Shown piece by piece: positions 52,822 through 61,778 of a DNA stretch of 64,000 nt; position 1 is the first letter of the stretch, and each line of letters opens with the position of its first letter. This DNA is from Spartobacteria bacterium UBA695 (GTDB taxonomy: Bacteria; Verrucomicrobiota; Verrucomicrobiia; Chthoniobacterales; Chthoniobacteraceae). The notes under the pieces were generated by a model. That model did not search any database. It saw nothing but the letters and a program-made list of their open reading frames with translations, and was not told where the DNA came from. Made by a program: the position numbers and the translations under genes. The stretch spans positions 1 to 64,000 of the forward strand of contig DBMP01000025.1 of the NCBI GenBank assembly GCA_002298145.1. Reading direction: 5' to 3'.

Positions 52822-54584
52822 ATCCCCCGCCTCTCCATGCCTCTCCGGAAGCGGGGAATGAGCCGCGCGAGGCCGCCAGGCCGCTCCCGGGTTTTATCGC
52901 CGCGCTGGCGGCGGCGCTCGCGGGCGCATTCTGGATCTACCGGCGCTGCCCGGCCCCGCTTTCGCTGGGCGTCGTGGCGCTAATGTTCTGGGTATGGCTC
53001 GCGGCGGTTCTCCGGTACGGCCACGCGGTGTTTGAAAAAAAAGCCGCGCCGCTGGGCAGGCCTTCCCGCTTTGCAACGCACGGCCAGTGGATCGCGCTTT
53101 TCGGGCTGGTCGGGATTTTCGGCGGCGTGGCGTGGCCCGGGCCGGGCGGGCTCGGGCCGCTCACTCAAAGCAGCCCGGAATCGCTCCGAGCCTATGCATT
53201 GATCTATCTGGCCCTCGGCGCGGGGCTCTTTGTTTACGCTCAGTTCGCCGAATCCCTTCAGCAACGGTTGCACGCCACCGCGCTGGCCGACGTGCTGCGC
53301 CTGGCCTGGCTGCTCCCGCCCGCCTGCGGGGTTGCCGCTGCGCTGATCTATCTTCAGATCGCCACCAAGGCCGACTATAACGCCCCCGGCGGTTGGCTGG
53401 CTCTGGGCCTTGCCTCGGCGCTGGCCGTCGAACCGTGGACGCGTTTGGGCCTGCGCCAATTCCTACCCAATGGCCTCCGCCAGCCGCCGCTATCGGCCGG
53501 CACGAGCCTGTGGCTGAAGGCCGCGCTTTCCGGTGATGGCGGGGCGGGCGCGTGGATCCGGGAAGTGGAGCGCGTGGTGGGGAAAGATTTTCGCCAGCTC
53601 TGGATTCTCCGGTTTCTGCGGGCCGCCGCGCTACCGGTATTTCTCGCGGGCCTGCTCCTGGCCTGGAGCGCGACCTGCCTCCACTCGATCCCCACCGCCA
53701 GCCGCGGCGTGCTCGTCACAATGGGGCGCTGGGCCGCCACTCCGCTGGAGCCGGGCCTGCATGTGACATGGCCCTGGCCGTTTGCGCAGATCATCAGCGT
53801 GGAGACGGGGCGCGTTCGGGAAATCGGCCTCGGTTTCGAGCGGGAAACCACCTTGCCGGTTCTCTGGACGAAAGCCCATGTGGAGGGAGAAAAAAACCTG
53901 CTCGTGGACCACGGCGAAACGCTCCTTACCATCAACGTGCCGATCTTTTACCGCATCGCCGATCCGGTGGTCTACCTCGCCGCGGCGACCGATCCCGAGG
54001 CCGCGCTCAAGTGCCTGGCCGAGCGCCAACTCGTCCGGATCGCCGCCACACGGGAGAGTTTTCACCTGATGACCGAGGACCGGCAGGCCATCGCCGAGGC
54101 GCTTAAAACCAGCCTCCAGGCCGAGGCTGACCGCCACGCTTTCGGAGTGGAGATCACGTTTGTCGGATTAAAGGACATCCACCCTCCCTTGAATGTAGCC
54201 CCCGCCTATCAGCAGGTCGTCAGCGCACAGGAATCCAAGGAAGCGGCGATCGACCAGGCCCGCGCTTACGAGGCCCGAAATGTTCCGATGGCCCGCTCCG
54301 AGGCGCTCAACCTGACCATCGCGGCGGAGGCTGAGCGCGCCAAACGCGTCGGCCAGGCCGTGGGCGAAACGGGACGCTTCGACGCCGTGGCCGCCACCGA
54401 GCGTCTGGCCCCCGCGCTCTTCCGCGCCAGGCTGGAATACGACGCCTTGGACGAGACGCTCCCCAAGGCCACGAAGACGATCATCGGGGTGGCTCCGCAC
54501 GCCGCGCCCCCGGAGTTCGACCTCGACTTTCGCCCGGCAGCCACGCGTTCCACCGATGTCCCGGGCAAAATTTCCAAGCCATGA
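52818..54584 (+). CDS. large polytopic SPFH-domain protein (HflK-like), first of three
   Basis: The product is 588 residues. Unlike HflK of E. coli, which has one helix, it has about six N-terminal hydrophobic segments (roughly 24-41, 48-66, 90-105, 124-143, 163-182, 190-205) and a further helix at 268-285. The SPFH/band-7 domain follows (about 293-500: RGVLVTMGRWAATPLEPGLH, VDHGETLLTINVPIFYRIADP, VTFVGLKDIHPPLNVAPAY-like). A helical tail (QESKEAAIDQARAYEARN) that should oligomerise follows. SPFH proteins form ring or cage assemblies that mark membrane zones. It overlaps the regulator and the next SPFH gene by four bases each. Confidence 0.88.
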   Translation: MNPPPLHASPEAGNEPREAARPLPGFIAALAAALAGAFWIYRRCPAPLSLGVVALMFWVWLAAVLRYGHAVFEKKAAPLGRPSRFATHGQWIALFGLVGIFGGVAWPGPGGLGPLTQSSPESLRAYALIYLALGAGLFVYAQFAESLQQRLHATALADVLRLAWLLPPACGVAAALIYLQIATKADYNAPGGWLALGLASALAVEPWTRLGLRQFLPNGLRQPPLSAGTSLWLKAALSGDGGAGAWIREVERVVGKDFRQLWILRFLRAAALPVFLAGLLLAWSATCLHSIPTASRGVLVTMGRWAATPLEPGLHVTWPWPFAQIISVETGRVREIGLGFERETTLPVLWTKAHVEGEKNLLVDHGETLLTINVPIFYRIADPVVYLAAATDPEAALKCLAERQLVRIAATRESFHLMTEDRQAIAEALKTSLQAEADRHAFGVEITFVGLKDIHPPLNVAPAYQQVVSAQESKEAAIDQARAYEARNVPMARSEALNLTIAAEAERAKRVGQAVGETGRFDAVAATERLAPALFRARLEYDALDETLPKATKTIIGVAPHAAPPEFDLDFRPAATRSTDVPGKISKP

Positions 54585-55495
54585 TGAAACTCCCTTCCCT
54601 CGTGCGGCTGCTGCCGCCCGTCCTCACCGCCGCGATCCTGCTGGCGTTTATGACCGGCTTTGTCATTCGCCAAAATGAACAGGCCGTGGTCACGCGCTTC
54701 GGCAAGCCGATGAGCGTGATTTCCGCCCCGGGGCTTTACTTCAAATGGCCCTGGCCCGTCGAGGCCGTCAACCGCGTCGATGCCCGGCTCAATTTCCACG
54801 AGGCCCGGCTTTCTGAGGCGCTAACCAGGGACCGCCGCAATGTCGTCGTGCCCGTGTTTGTCGGCTGGCGCGTGGCGGATCCGCTCAAATTTCTGGAAGC
54901 CATGGGCAATGCCGAGAACGCCCGGGGCAAGCTCGACAGCCTGGTCAGCAGCGCAAAGAATACCGTGCTGGGCACCTGCGAATTTAAAGAGCTAATCTCC
55001 GCCGAACCGCGCGATCAACCGGCGCTGGAGGAGATCGAGGCGAAGATCCTCGCCATCGTCGCCCCGCAGGCCGCGAGCGCCTTCGGCATCCGCGTCGAGC
55101 AGATCGGCATTGAGCGGATCATGCTGCCGGAGGCTAACACTAGTTATGTCTTTGAGCGGATGCGTGCCGAGCGCTCGCAATTCGCCGAACGCTACCTTGC
55201 CGAAGGCCGCCAGGAAGCCGACGCCATCCGCGCCAAAACCAACGCGCAACGGACCGCGATCCTGGCCGACGCACAGCGGGACGCGGAGATCAAGCGCGGC
55301 GAGGGCGAGGCCGAGGCGACGCGCATCTACAGCCAGTCGCACAGCCGCAATGCCGAGCTCTACCTGTTTCTGCGCCGCATCGACACGCTCAAAAAGTCGA
55401 TCAACCAGAACACCACGCTCATACTGGATACCACGCGCCCCCCGTTCGACCTCCTCACCCAACCCAACCCGGCCGATGAAGCGAAAAAAAACTGA
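54581..55495 (+). CDS. SPFH-domain protein (HflC-like), second of three
   Basis: The product is 304 residues. One N-terminal helix (about 8-27) is followed by an SPFH domain with VIRQNEQAVVTRFGKPMSV, APGLYFKWPWPVEAVNRVD, VPVFVGWRVADPLKF and FGIRVEQIGIERIMLPEAN. A charged helical region comes next (ERYLAEGRQEADAIRAK, EIKRGEGEAEATRIYSQSH), as in HflC. In E. coli HflC and HflK cage the FtsH protease. No ftsH is near, so the partner here may be the ATPase encoded downstream. It overlaps the following gene by 20 bases. Confidence 0.9.
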   Translation: MMKLPSLVRLLPPVLTAAILLAFMTGFVIRQNEQAVVTRFGKPMSVISAPGLYFKWPWPVEAVNRVDARLNFHEARLSEALTRDRRNVVVPVFVGWRVADPLKFLEAMGNAENARGKLDSLVSSAKNTVLGTCEFKELISAEPRDQPALEEIEAKILAIVAPQAASAFGIRVEQIGIERIMLPEANTSYVFERMRAERSQFAERYLAEGRQEADAIRAKTNAQRTAILADAQRDAEIKRGEGEAEATRIYSQSHSRNAELYLFLRRIDTLKKSINQNTTLILDTTRPPFDLLTQPNPADEAKKN

Positions 55496-56483
55496 CGCCG
55501 CCTTTACCTCGGACGACGTGCTGGCTGCGCTGCGCTCGGCGACGCGGGTGCTCGGCTTCGGGATGCTGGGTGTGCTTCTGTATTACTTCACCTCGGGGAT
55601 CGCCATGGTGGCCCCGAACGAAGCGGGGCTCGTGCTGCGGCTGGGCAGGCCGCTCGGCGCTCCCCGTCCGCCGGGGCTGCTGCTGGCCTTTCCGCTGCCC
55701 ATCGACGAGGTCATCAAGGTGCCGGTAAAGACGGTCCAGGAGGTGCCGCTCAATCTCTGGGCCTGCGCCGGAGCCGACTCGGGCTCGCTAGATCCCGCCG
55801 CGCAGCCCTACTCGCTCACCGGCGACGCCAATATCATCCGCGCCAATTTCGTCGTGCGCTACCAGATCGCCGACCCCGCCGCGTACGCGCTCGGGGCCTC
55901 CGACCGCGACGGCCTGCGCGACGCCATTCTCTACCAAGCCGCCTGCAAAGCCGTCTCTGCGATGAGCGTGGAAAACGCGCTCACGGTGGGCAAAAACGAG
56001 ATCGGCCTGAGCGCGCTTCGCCTGGCCCAGGCGGAGCTGGATCGGCTCGGCCTCGGGCTGCGCCTGCTGGCATTTGAAACCAAGGAGATCGCCCCGCCCT
56101 CGACCGTGGCCGGGGCTTTCCAGGCGGTGGTGAGCGCCAAGGTGCAGGCGAGGACGTTCGTTGAGGAAGCCAACAGCTACGCGGCCTCGCAGCTGCCGGG
56201 AGCCGAAGCCGAGGCCAACCGCATCCGACAGGAAGCCGAGACGTATGCCCAGGGAACCATCGCCAAGGCCCGGGGCGAAGCCTCCGCATTCAACGCGCTC
56301 GAAACGCAATACGCCGCCAACCCGACGCTGGTGCGCGCACGACTTTACGGCGAGGCGCTGAGCGTCGCCCTGCCCAAGGCCAAGCTCTCCACGCTGCTTC
56401 CCGGCACAGGCTCGCCGCGGGTCCTCCTCGCCCCGCAGGTCGATAAATCCCCTCGCCGCTCCGAACCCGACTCTCTGCCATGA
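55476..56483 (+). CDS. SPFH-domain protein, third of three
   Basis: The product is 335 residues from ATG 55476, the only start that places the single N-terminal helix (about 24-44) correctly. The SPFH part reads GIAMVAPNEAGLVLRLGRPL, PPGLLLAFPLPIDEVIKVPV and ANFVVRYQIADPAAYALGA. A helical C-terminal half rich in Ala, Glu and Gln follows, with QLPGAEAEANRIRQEAETY and GTIAKARGEASAFNALE. It resembles HflK more than HflC. Its start lies inside the end of the previous gene (20-base overlap) and its stop overlaps the ATPase start by four bases. Confidence 0.88.
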   Translation: MKRKKTDAAFTSDDVLAALRSATRVLGFGMLGVLLYYFTSGIAMVAPNEAGLVLRLGRPLGAPRPPGLLLAFPLPIDEVIKVPVKTVQEVPLNLWACAGADSGSLDPAAQPYSLTGDANIIRANFVVRYQIADPAAYALGASDRDGLRDAILYQAACKAVSAMSVENALTVGKNEIGLSALRLAQAELDRLGLGLRLLAFETKEIAPPSTVAGAFQAVVSAKVQARTFVEEANSYAASQLPGAEAEANRIRQEAETYAQGTIAKARGEASAFNALETQYAANPTLVRARLYGEALSVALPKAKLSTLLPGTGSPRVLLAPQVDKSPRRSEPDSLP

Positions 56484-58357
56484 GCCTTTCCGCACCCGAC
56501 CGCTTGATGCGGCTTAAGCTCGTCTTCGTCATCGCCGCCGCGCTTTTGCTCGCGGTGGGCTTCGGCCTTGGGCGTCTTCTGCCCGGCCAGGGGGACCTGG
56601 CAGCCTGCTGGAGCCTGGCCGGGGCGCTCGTGGCCGCGCTGCCGATCGCCGGGGAAGTGCTCGAATGCCTGCGCAGGAAATCCGCCGAACCGGCTAAGCT
56701 CTACATCGCACAGTTCATTCTGCTCGCCGTGGTGGCCTGCATCGCGGGGGGGCAGTTTGTGACTGGCGGCATCGTGGCCATCATCCTGGCCGTGGGGCAG
56801 ATGCTCGAAGATCGGAGCATGCTCGGCTCCAACGAGGCGATCCAGACGCTGCTGAAACTCTCCCGCACGGTGGCCCGCCGCGTGAGGCCCGACGGCTGCG
56901 GCGAGGAGGAGGAGATCGACGCCACGCTGCTGAAACCGGACGACCGCATCCGGCTGCGCCCCGGCGATGTGATCCCCGCCGACGGCGTGGTCGCCACGGG
57001 CCGCTCCTCGGTCAACCAGGCGAACATCACCGGAGAATCGCTTCCCGTGGAGGTGGAGCCCGGCTCGGCGGTCTTCGCAGGAACGACAAATCTGACAGGT
57101 TCGCTGGAAGTGCGCGTCACCGAGGCGGGCCCGGATACGCTGCTCGGAAAAGTGCGCCAGATCGTGGAGGAGGCCCAGGCCACCCGAGCACCCATCATGC
57201 GTATTACCGAGGAATACGCACGCTATTACATGCCGCTCATCCTGCTAATCTGCGGGTTCGTCTTTTTCTTCACGCGCGATCTCCAGCGGGCCATCGCGGT
57301 GCTCATTGTGAGCGTGCCGTGCGCTTTCATCCTGGCAGGCCCGGCCGCGATGATCGCCGCGCTTGCCGCAGCCTCGCGCCTGGGAATTTTGGTCAAAAGT
57401 GTCCGGCTTTTCGAGGCCGCTAGCCATGTCAGCACCGTGGTCTTTGACAAAACCGGCACGCTGACGACGGGCCATCTCCGCGTCACCCGGGTTGATCCCG
57501 CCGAGGGGGTTTCGCGCGAGGAACTGCTCGCGTGGGCCGCTGCTTTGGAGACGCATTCCAACCACCCCGTGGCGCGCTCCATTGTTCGCGCCGCCACGGA
57601 GCAGGCTCTGGTGGTTCCGGAGGCACTGGAGGTCTGCGAGGAGCACGGTCTGGGCGTTGAGGGGCGCGTGGGCGAAGGGCTCTTACTAGCGGGCCGCGCG
57701 GCTTGGCTCTCGGCCCGGGGCGTCGCCATCGCCGCTGCGCCGGACGCCGCCGCGTGGAGCGCGATCCACGTTGCACGCAACGGGCTCCATGCCGGAACAG
57801 TTTACCTCGCCGACACGCTGCGCCCAGAGGCCCCATCTGTGCCCGCGCAGCTTCGCAAAAGCGGGATCGAGCGTTTCGTCATGCTCACCGGCGACCGGCG
57901 GGAGGTAGCTACCGCCATCGCAGGAGAGATCGGGTTCGGCGAATTCCAGGCGGAATGCCTGCCCGCGCAAAAGCAGGCGGCCGTCGAGGCGCTCAAAGCC
58001 GAGGGCGAAACCGTCCTGGTAGTGGGCGACGGCGTCAACGATGCCCCAGCCCTCGCGGCCGCCGATCTAAGCATCGCCATGGGGGCCCTCGGAAGCCCTG
58101 TGGCGATTCAGACCGCCGACATCGCGCTGATGTCTGACGATCTGCGCCGCGTCCCGCAGTTTGTGGAACTCTCCAAACGCACGCTGGCTGTCATCAATGG
58201 AAACATGCTTTGCGGCGTGATCTTCATCGTGCTTTCCATCGCAGTCTCGAGCGCCGGGCTCGTCAGCCCGCTGGCGGCAAGCGTCATCCACGAACTCGGC
58301 GCGTTTTTTGTGATTTTCAACAGTGCTCGACTGCTGAGCTTCGAGGGGCGCATCTAG
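56480..58357 (+). CDS. P1B-type (heavy-metal class) P-type ATPase with VPC transmembrane motif
   Basis: The product is 625 residues. No N-terminal metal-binding domain is present: the protein starts almost at the first helix (12-32). Actuator TGES is at 184-187, the phosphorylated Asp is at 323 (DKTGTLTTG), the HP of P1B pumps is at 362-363 (SNHPVARS), and GDGVNDAPAL is near 513. The membrane motif that is CPC, SPC or TPC in metal pumps reads VPC at 279-281 (VSVPCAFILAGPAAM). Class P1B follows from the HP motif and helix order; the ion is not predictable. Last gene of the SPFH operon, so it may act within an SPFH-defined membrane domain. Confidence 0.9.
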   Translation: MSLSAPDRLMRLKLVFVIAAALLLAVGFGLGRLLPGQGDLAACWSLAGALVAALPIAGEVLECLRRKSAEPAKLYIAQFILLAVVACIAGGQFVTGGIVAIILAVGQMLEDRSMLGSNEAIQTLLKLSRTVARRVRPDGCGEEEEIDATLLKPDDRIRLRPGDVIPADGVVATGRSSVNQANITGESLPVEVEPGSAVFAGTTNLTGSLEVRVTEAGPDTLLGKVRQIVEEAQATRAPIMRITEEYARYYMPLILLICGFVFFFTRDLQRAIAVLIVSVPCAFILAGPAAMIAALAAASRLGILVKSVRLFEAASHVSTVVFDKTGTLTTGHLRVTRVDPAEGVSREELLAWAAALETHSNHPVARSIVRAATEQALVVPEALEVCEEHGLGVEGRVGEGLLLAGRAAWLSARGVAIAAAPDAAAWSAIHVARNGLHAGTVYLADTLRPEAPSVPAQLRKSGIERFVMLTGDRREVATAIAGEIGFGEFQAECLPAQKQAAVEALKAEGETVLVVGDGVNDAPALAAADLSIAMGALGSPVAIQTADIALMSDDLRRVPQFVELSKRTLAVINGNMLCGVIFIVLSIAVSSAGLVSPLAASVIHELGAFFVIFNSARLLSFEGRI

Positions 58358-58384
58358 CCCCCCCAAACAGCCATCAACCCGCCG

Positions 58385-59218
58385 CTAAATTTTCCAATTG
58401 CCGACGGATTCGGGAAGGTCGGCCTCGGTGGGGGCAAAGTGCAGCGTTTCCAGGATCCGCAGACGGCGCTCGACAAAGCCGGGCGCGTTGCGGGCCCGGG
58501 TGAAGCCGCTGCCAATCACCATTTCTTCCTGAATGCGGCCGGGACGCGGCGAAAAGATGATGACGCGGTCGCTCAGGTAGAGGGCCTCGTCGATGTCGTG
58601 CGTGACCAGCAGCGTGGTGGTGTTGTAGCGCCGCGTGAGGTTGCGCAGTTCGTCCTGCATGGCCATGCGGGTGAAGGCGTCCAGTGCGCCGAGCGGTTCA
58701 TCAAGCAGCAGCACGGGAGGCCGGTTGACCAGCGCGCGCGCCAGAGCGGCCCGCTGCGCCATGCCGCCGGAGAGGTGCTGCGGCAGGGCGTCGGCAAAGG
58801 CGCCGAGGCCGACGCGCGCAATCAGGTCGTCCACATCGCCCGCATGCGGATTGCGCCGCCCGCCGCGCATGTTCGGGCCAAAGGCAACGTTCTGGCGAAC
58901 TGTCAGCCACGGAAAGAGGTTCGGGTCCTGAAAGACAAAGCCGATGTTGGTATCCACGCCGCTAACGGTAACGCCGTTGACAGAAACCCGCCCGGCGGAA
59001 GCGTCGGTGAGCCCCGCAATGATGCGCAGCAGCGTGGACTTGCCACAGCCGCTGGGGCCGACGAGCGAAACGAATTCGCCAGGCTGGACGGTGAGGTTGA
59101 TGCCGTCGAGCGCGACCGTCCCGGCGGCGCTGTCGGCGATGACGCCCTCGGCGGGCGGGAAAACCTTCCGCACCTGCTCGGCGTGGACGGCGGGCGGTTG
59201 TTGTGCAGCGTCTACCAT
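58385..59218 (-). CDS. NitT/TauT-type ABC transporter ATP-binding protein
   Basis: The product is 277 residues starting MVDAAQQPPAVHAEQVRKVF. Walker A is GPSGCGKSTLLRIIAG, the Q loop NIGFVFQDPNLFPW, the signature LSGGMAQRAALARALVN and Walker B VLLLDEPLGALDAF, followed by the switch His (VTHDIDEALYLSD). It resembles SsuB/TauB/NrtD. It overlaps the permease gene by seven bases. The open frame continues upstream of this start, but that part lies antiparallel in frame to the permease gene and is not coding. Confidence 0.93.
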   Translation of the reverse strand: MVDAAQQPPAVHAEQVRKVFPPAEGVIADSAAGTVALDGINLTVQPGEFVSLVGPSGCGKSTLLRIIAGLTDASAGRVSVNGVTVSGVDTNIGFVFQDPNLFPWLTVRQNVAFGPNMRGGRRNPHAGDVDDLIARVGLGAFADALPQHLSGGMAQRAALARALVNRPPVLLLDEPLGALDAFTRMAMQDELRNLTRRYNTTTLLVTHDIDEALYLSDRVIIFSPRPGRIQEEMVIGSGFTRARNAPGFVERRLRILETLHFAPTEADLPESVGNWKI

Positions 59219-60168
59219 TTGATGACCCCCTGCTGCCAGCGCAGCACCCGCGAGCGAACGGCAAAGAGCGCGCTCATCAAGCCGGAAAAAAACACCCCCA
59301 TCACCAGCAATGCGGCGAATACCTTGTAATACTCCGCAAAGTTCTGCGCCCACGTGATGTAAAAGCCCAGCCCGGCCTTGACGCCGATCATCTCCGCTAC
59401 GATCAGCGTGAGGAACGATGCCGAAAGCGCCATGAAGAGGCCGACGAAAATCGAGGGCAACGCCGAGGGAATGGCCACATGGCGAATCAACTGCCATTGG
59501 TCGGCACCGAGGGTACGGGCCACCTCCAGGTGACTGTGGCGCACGCCCGCAATGCCGCTGGAGGTCAGTACGATCATCGGGAACAAGCTCGCCAGCCCGA
59601 TGATGAAGGCGCTGGCGCCGAAGGTGGTCGGGAAGAGCACCAGGGCCAGCGGAATCCACGCGGTGGCGGGCACCGGGCCGAAAAACTTGAGCACCGGCAT
59701 TCCCCAGAAATTCGCCCGCTTGCTCCAGCCGATCCAGACGCCGAGCAAAAAGCCCGCGCCGCTGCCGCAAATAAACCCGGTGGCCAGCAGCCGCAGCGAG
59801 TGGAGCGTGCCAATGGCCAGCATGCTGACTTCGGACGAGACGCCGAAGACCGAAAAGACCCGGTCGGGCCCCGGAAAAAACGGCATAGGCAGCAGCCCCA
59901 TCTTGCCGGTGACGACCTGCCAAAGGCTGATGCCAGCAAGCGCCGCGGCCCATAGCGGGGCGACTTCACCGGCCCGTTGACGCAGCCGCGCAGACCACCA
60001 TGAGGCAGCCAAGTAGGCCAGCCACACCAGAGCAACTGCCCCTAGCAGCCCAGGGAAGGTCTGGGAGGCCGAAAGCGGGATCTTGTCGGGCCAATAACGA
60101 TGAATCGCATAAGCGCCGCCAGCTGCTAGCAGCGGCGCGGAAGCGTTGAGAACGGATTTGACCCTCAT
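59212..60168 (-). CDS. NitT/TauT-type ABC transporter permease
   Basis: About 318 residues from the ATG giving MRVKSVLNASAPLLAAGGAY. There are around seven to eight hydrophobic segments; the permease core has the EAA-like loop SHLEVARTLGADQWQLIRHV followed by PSALPSIFVGLFMALSASFL. A start five codons upstream (60183) is possible. The N-terminal third, with extra helices, is longer than in SsuC. Second gene of the importer operon: substrate-binding protein, permease, ATPase. Confidence 0.92.
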   Translation of the reverse strand: MRVKSVLNASAPLLAAGGAYAIHRYWPDKIPLSASQTFPGLLGAVALVWLAYLAASWWSARLRQRAGEVAPLWAAALAGISLWQVVTGKMGLLPMPFFPGPDRVFSVFGVSSEVSMLAIGTLHSLRLLATGFICGSGAGFLLGVWIGWSKRANFWGMPVLKFFGPVPATAWIPLALVLFPTTFGASAFIIGLASLFPMIVLTSSGIAGVRHSHLEVARTLGADQWQLIRHVAIPSALPSIFVGLFMALSASFLTLIVAEMIGVKAGLGFYITWAQNFAEYYKVFAALLVMGVFFSGLMSALFAVRSRVLRWQQGVIKW

Positions 60169-60189
60169 GAAACAGCGATGCAAACGGTG

Positions 60190-61314
60190 CTATTTCGTGG
60201 CGATGGGCTCGTCGCAGCAGTTATGGGGCGCTTTCTGGGCCTGGCTGGCAGCGGGGTGATCTTTTTTCAGCTCAACCTGGCCAACTTTTTCCACGGTCAC
60301 CTTCTCCAGCCAAGCGTCACTGACGTTGTCCAACGGTTGGAAAACCTGTTTGACGAGCTGGTCCACATCCACGCCGCTACCGAGCACGCCGATCTTCTTC
60401 AATGCTTTGGCAGCGGTGGCCGCCGCGTTACGCCCGCCCTCCACGGACGGGATGTAATCAAGCTTCGAAAGCACGCGGGCGTTGACCTCCACGGTGCCGC
60501 TGATGTGCTTGCCGTTGACCGCGAGCTCGGCGGCCGCTTGCGGGTTGGCGGCAATCCACTTGGCGGCGCGAAGTACGGCGCGCGTGATGCCCGCGGCGGT
60601 CTTCGGGTCGTTTTTCACGAGCTTGCCGCTGGTCACGATCACGCAGCAGTACTCGTCTTTATAAGGGGCGTCGGTCGCCTGGTCCACGATGCTGCGGACA
60701 TTCCCTTCGGTGAGCAGGATCTCGGCAATCGGGTCGGCAAGGGCGATGGCGTCCACCTGGCCTTTTTCGAGCGCGATCTTGAGCTCTGGCGTCGGGAACG
60801 GTTTCCATTCGACGTCTTTCTGGTAATCGTAGCCCTGGTCGCCCACCACGCGCACCGCGAAGACCCACGGGCTGCTGCCCAGCGCGGGCACGCCAATGCG
60901 CTTGCCCTTAAGGTCGGCCGCAGTTTTGATGGCCGAGTCTTTCGGCGCAAGGATGTGCAGGCAGCCGCGGTGAACTCCGGCAGTAAATTTCGCATCAAGC
61001 CCCTCGGAAATCGGCTTAAGGTAGTTCATCACCAAGCCCTGCGTAGCGTCGATGCGCCCGAGCGCAAGACCCTCTTTAATAAAGGCCCAGTCCCCAAGTA
61101 CCAGGTTCGCATCGAGGCCCTCGTCGGCGAAGAAGCCCTTGGTCTTGGCAATGTAGACCGTCGAGTCACACGTCGTGGCGACATAAGCGATCGTCACCTT
61201 TTTCAGCTCCTTGGCCGGAGCCTTCTCCGCGTCAGCTGCAAAAACGTTGCCCGCAACGCTGGCGATAAGGCCCGCGAGCGCGATTTTGCTAAATAAAGCC
61301 CATGACTTTTTCAT
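60190..61314 (-). CDS. NitT/TauT-type ABC transporter substrate-binding protein with Cys-containing tail
   Basis: The product is 374 residues with signal peptide MKKSWALFSKIALAGLIASV, cleaved near NVFAADA. It is an NMT1/SsuA-like fold: VTIAYVATTCDSTVYIAKTK, GFFADEGLDANLVLGDW, ATQGLVMNYLKPISEG, LKGKRIGVPALGSSPWVFAV. The ligand could be a sulfonate, nitrate, a pyrimidine or another small anion; the binding residues cannot be assigned from sequence alone. The C-terminal tail ends with HNCCDEPIATK, an unusual Cys pair next to His and acidic residues that could bind metal. It is divergent from the porin gene across a 483-base regulatory region. Confidence 0.9.
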   Translation of the reverse strand: MKKSWALFSKIALAGLIASVAGNVFAADAEKAPAKELKKVTIAYVATTCDSTVYIAKTKGFFADEGLDANLVLGDWAFIKEGLALGRIDATQGLVMNYLKPISEGLDAKFTAGVHRGCLHILAPKDSAIKTAADLKGKRIGVPALGSSPWVFAVRVVGDQGYDYQKDVEWKPFPTPELKIALEKGQVDAIALADPIAEILLTEGNVRSIVDQATDAPYKDEYCCVIVTSGKLVKNDPKTAAGITRAVLRAAKWIAANPQAAAELAVNGKHISGTVEVNARVLSKLDYIPSVEGGRNAAATAAKALKKIGVLGSGVDVDQLVKQVFQPLDNVSDAWLEKVTVEKVGQVELKKDHPAASQAQKAPHNCCDEPIATK

Positions 61315-61370
61315 AAAATTGGATTCTGCCTGGTTGTTTTAAGCTCCCTGATGCGGCGCTCAATGTATTA

Positions 61371-61405
61371 CCACCTATATAGTAGGTAGGTGGATTACCT
61401 GTCAG
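61371..61405 (-). promoter_or_regulatory. promoter and operator of the ABC importer operon
   Basis: Inverted repeat CCACCTA-N9-TAGGTGG (61371-61393). On the minus strand, CTGACA (61400-61405), 18 bases, then TATATA (61376-61381) fits a sigma-70-type promoter whose spacer and -10 lie inside the repeat. That position suggests repression. Start point near 61369, about 55 bases before the substrate-binding gene. Confidence 0.55.
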
Positions 61406-61700
61406 CAAGATGAAAGTCAAGCCCACGCTGCACAAAATGCCCATGGTGAGGCAAATAAACCGCCCCCACCGGCCCAGAGTCAAAGCCCACGTGCTTTCAT
61501 CTTCATCCCGCTGTAGGCGTAAAAAACGGGGGATAATTGGAAAATAACCCTTCTTTTTCGCCAGAATGACAATTCCTGGCTATGTTTCAACAATTTTTGC
61601 AAAGACTGATTTCCTGGGGATCGTTACATTCGCCGCATCGTAGTGTGCAGAAGGATACCGTGCACATTTTCGACGGAATGACCAGTCTTCTGGAGTTTTT

Positions 61701-61750
61701 CGTCTACCCACCAGATAGGTAGACGCCACGAAAATACCAATCCTTAGAAT
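61701..61750 (+). promoter_or_regulatory. operator and promoter element of the porin operon
   Basis: Inverted repeat CGTCTACC-N9-GGTAGACG (61701-61708 / 61718-61725). It is followed by TAGAAT at 61745-61750 as a -10 candidate without a good -35. The repeat would sit around -35 to -55, a typical activator position. In reverse orientation the importer-side repeat matches this one at about 15 of 20 positions (core CTACCyACyA-ATAGGT), so one regulator may serve both. Confidence 0.5.
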
Positions 61751-61778
61751 GGCTTCCGACCAGCGAACTGGAGGTTGC

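Noticed and set aside
59219..59953. In-frame upstream extension of the ABC ATP-binding gene
   Set aside because: It lies within the permease gene on the same strand in another frame and has no homologous content; the real start is at 59218.
61371..61393. Considered as an insertion-sequence end or attachment site
   Set aside because: No transposase or integrase is near, and the second related copy and its promoter context favour an operator.
61289..61483. A 64-codon minus-strand frame over the importer start
   Set aside because: It overlaps the signal-peptide coding region of the substrate-binding gene and the operator; no start signal.
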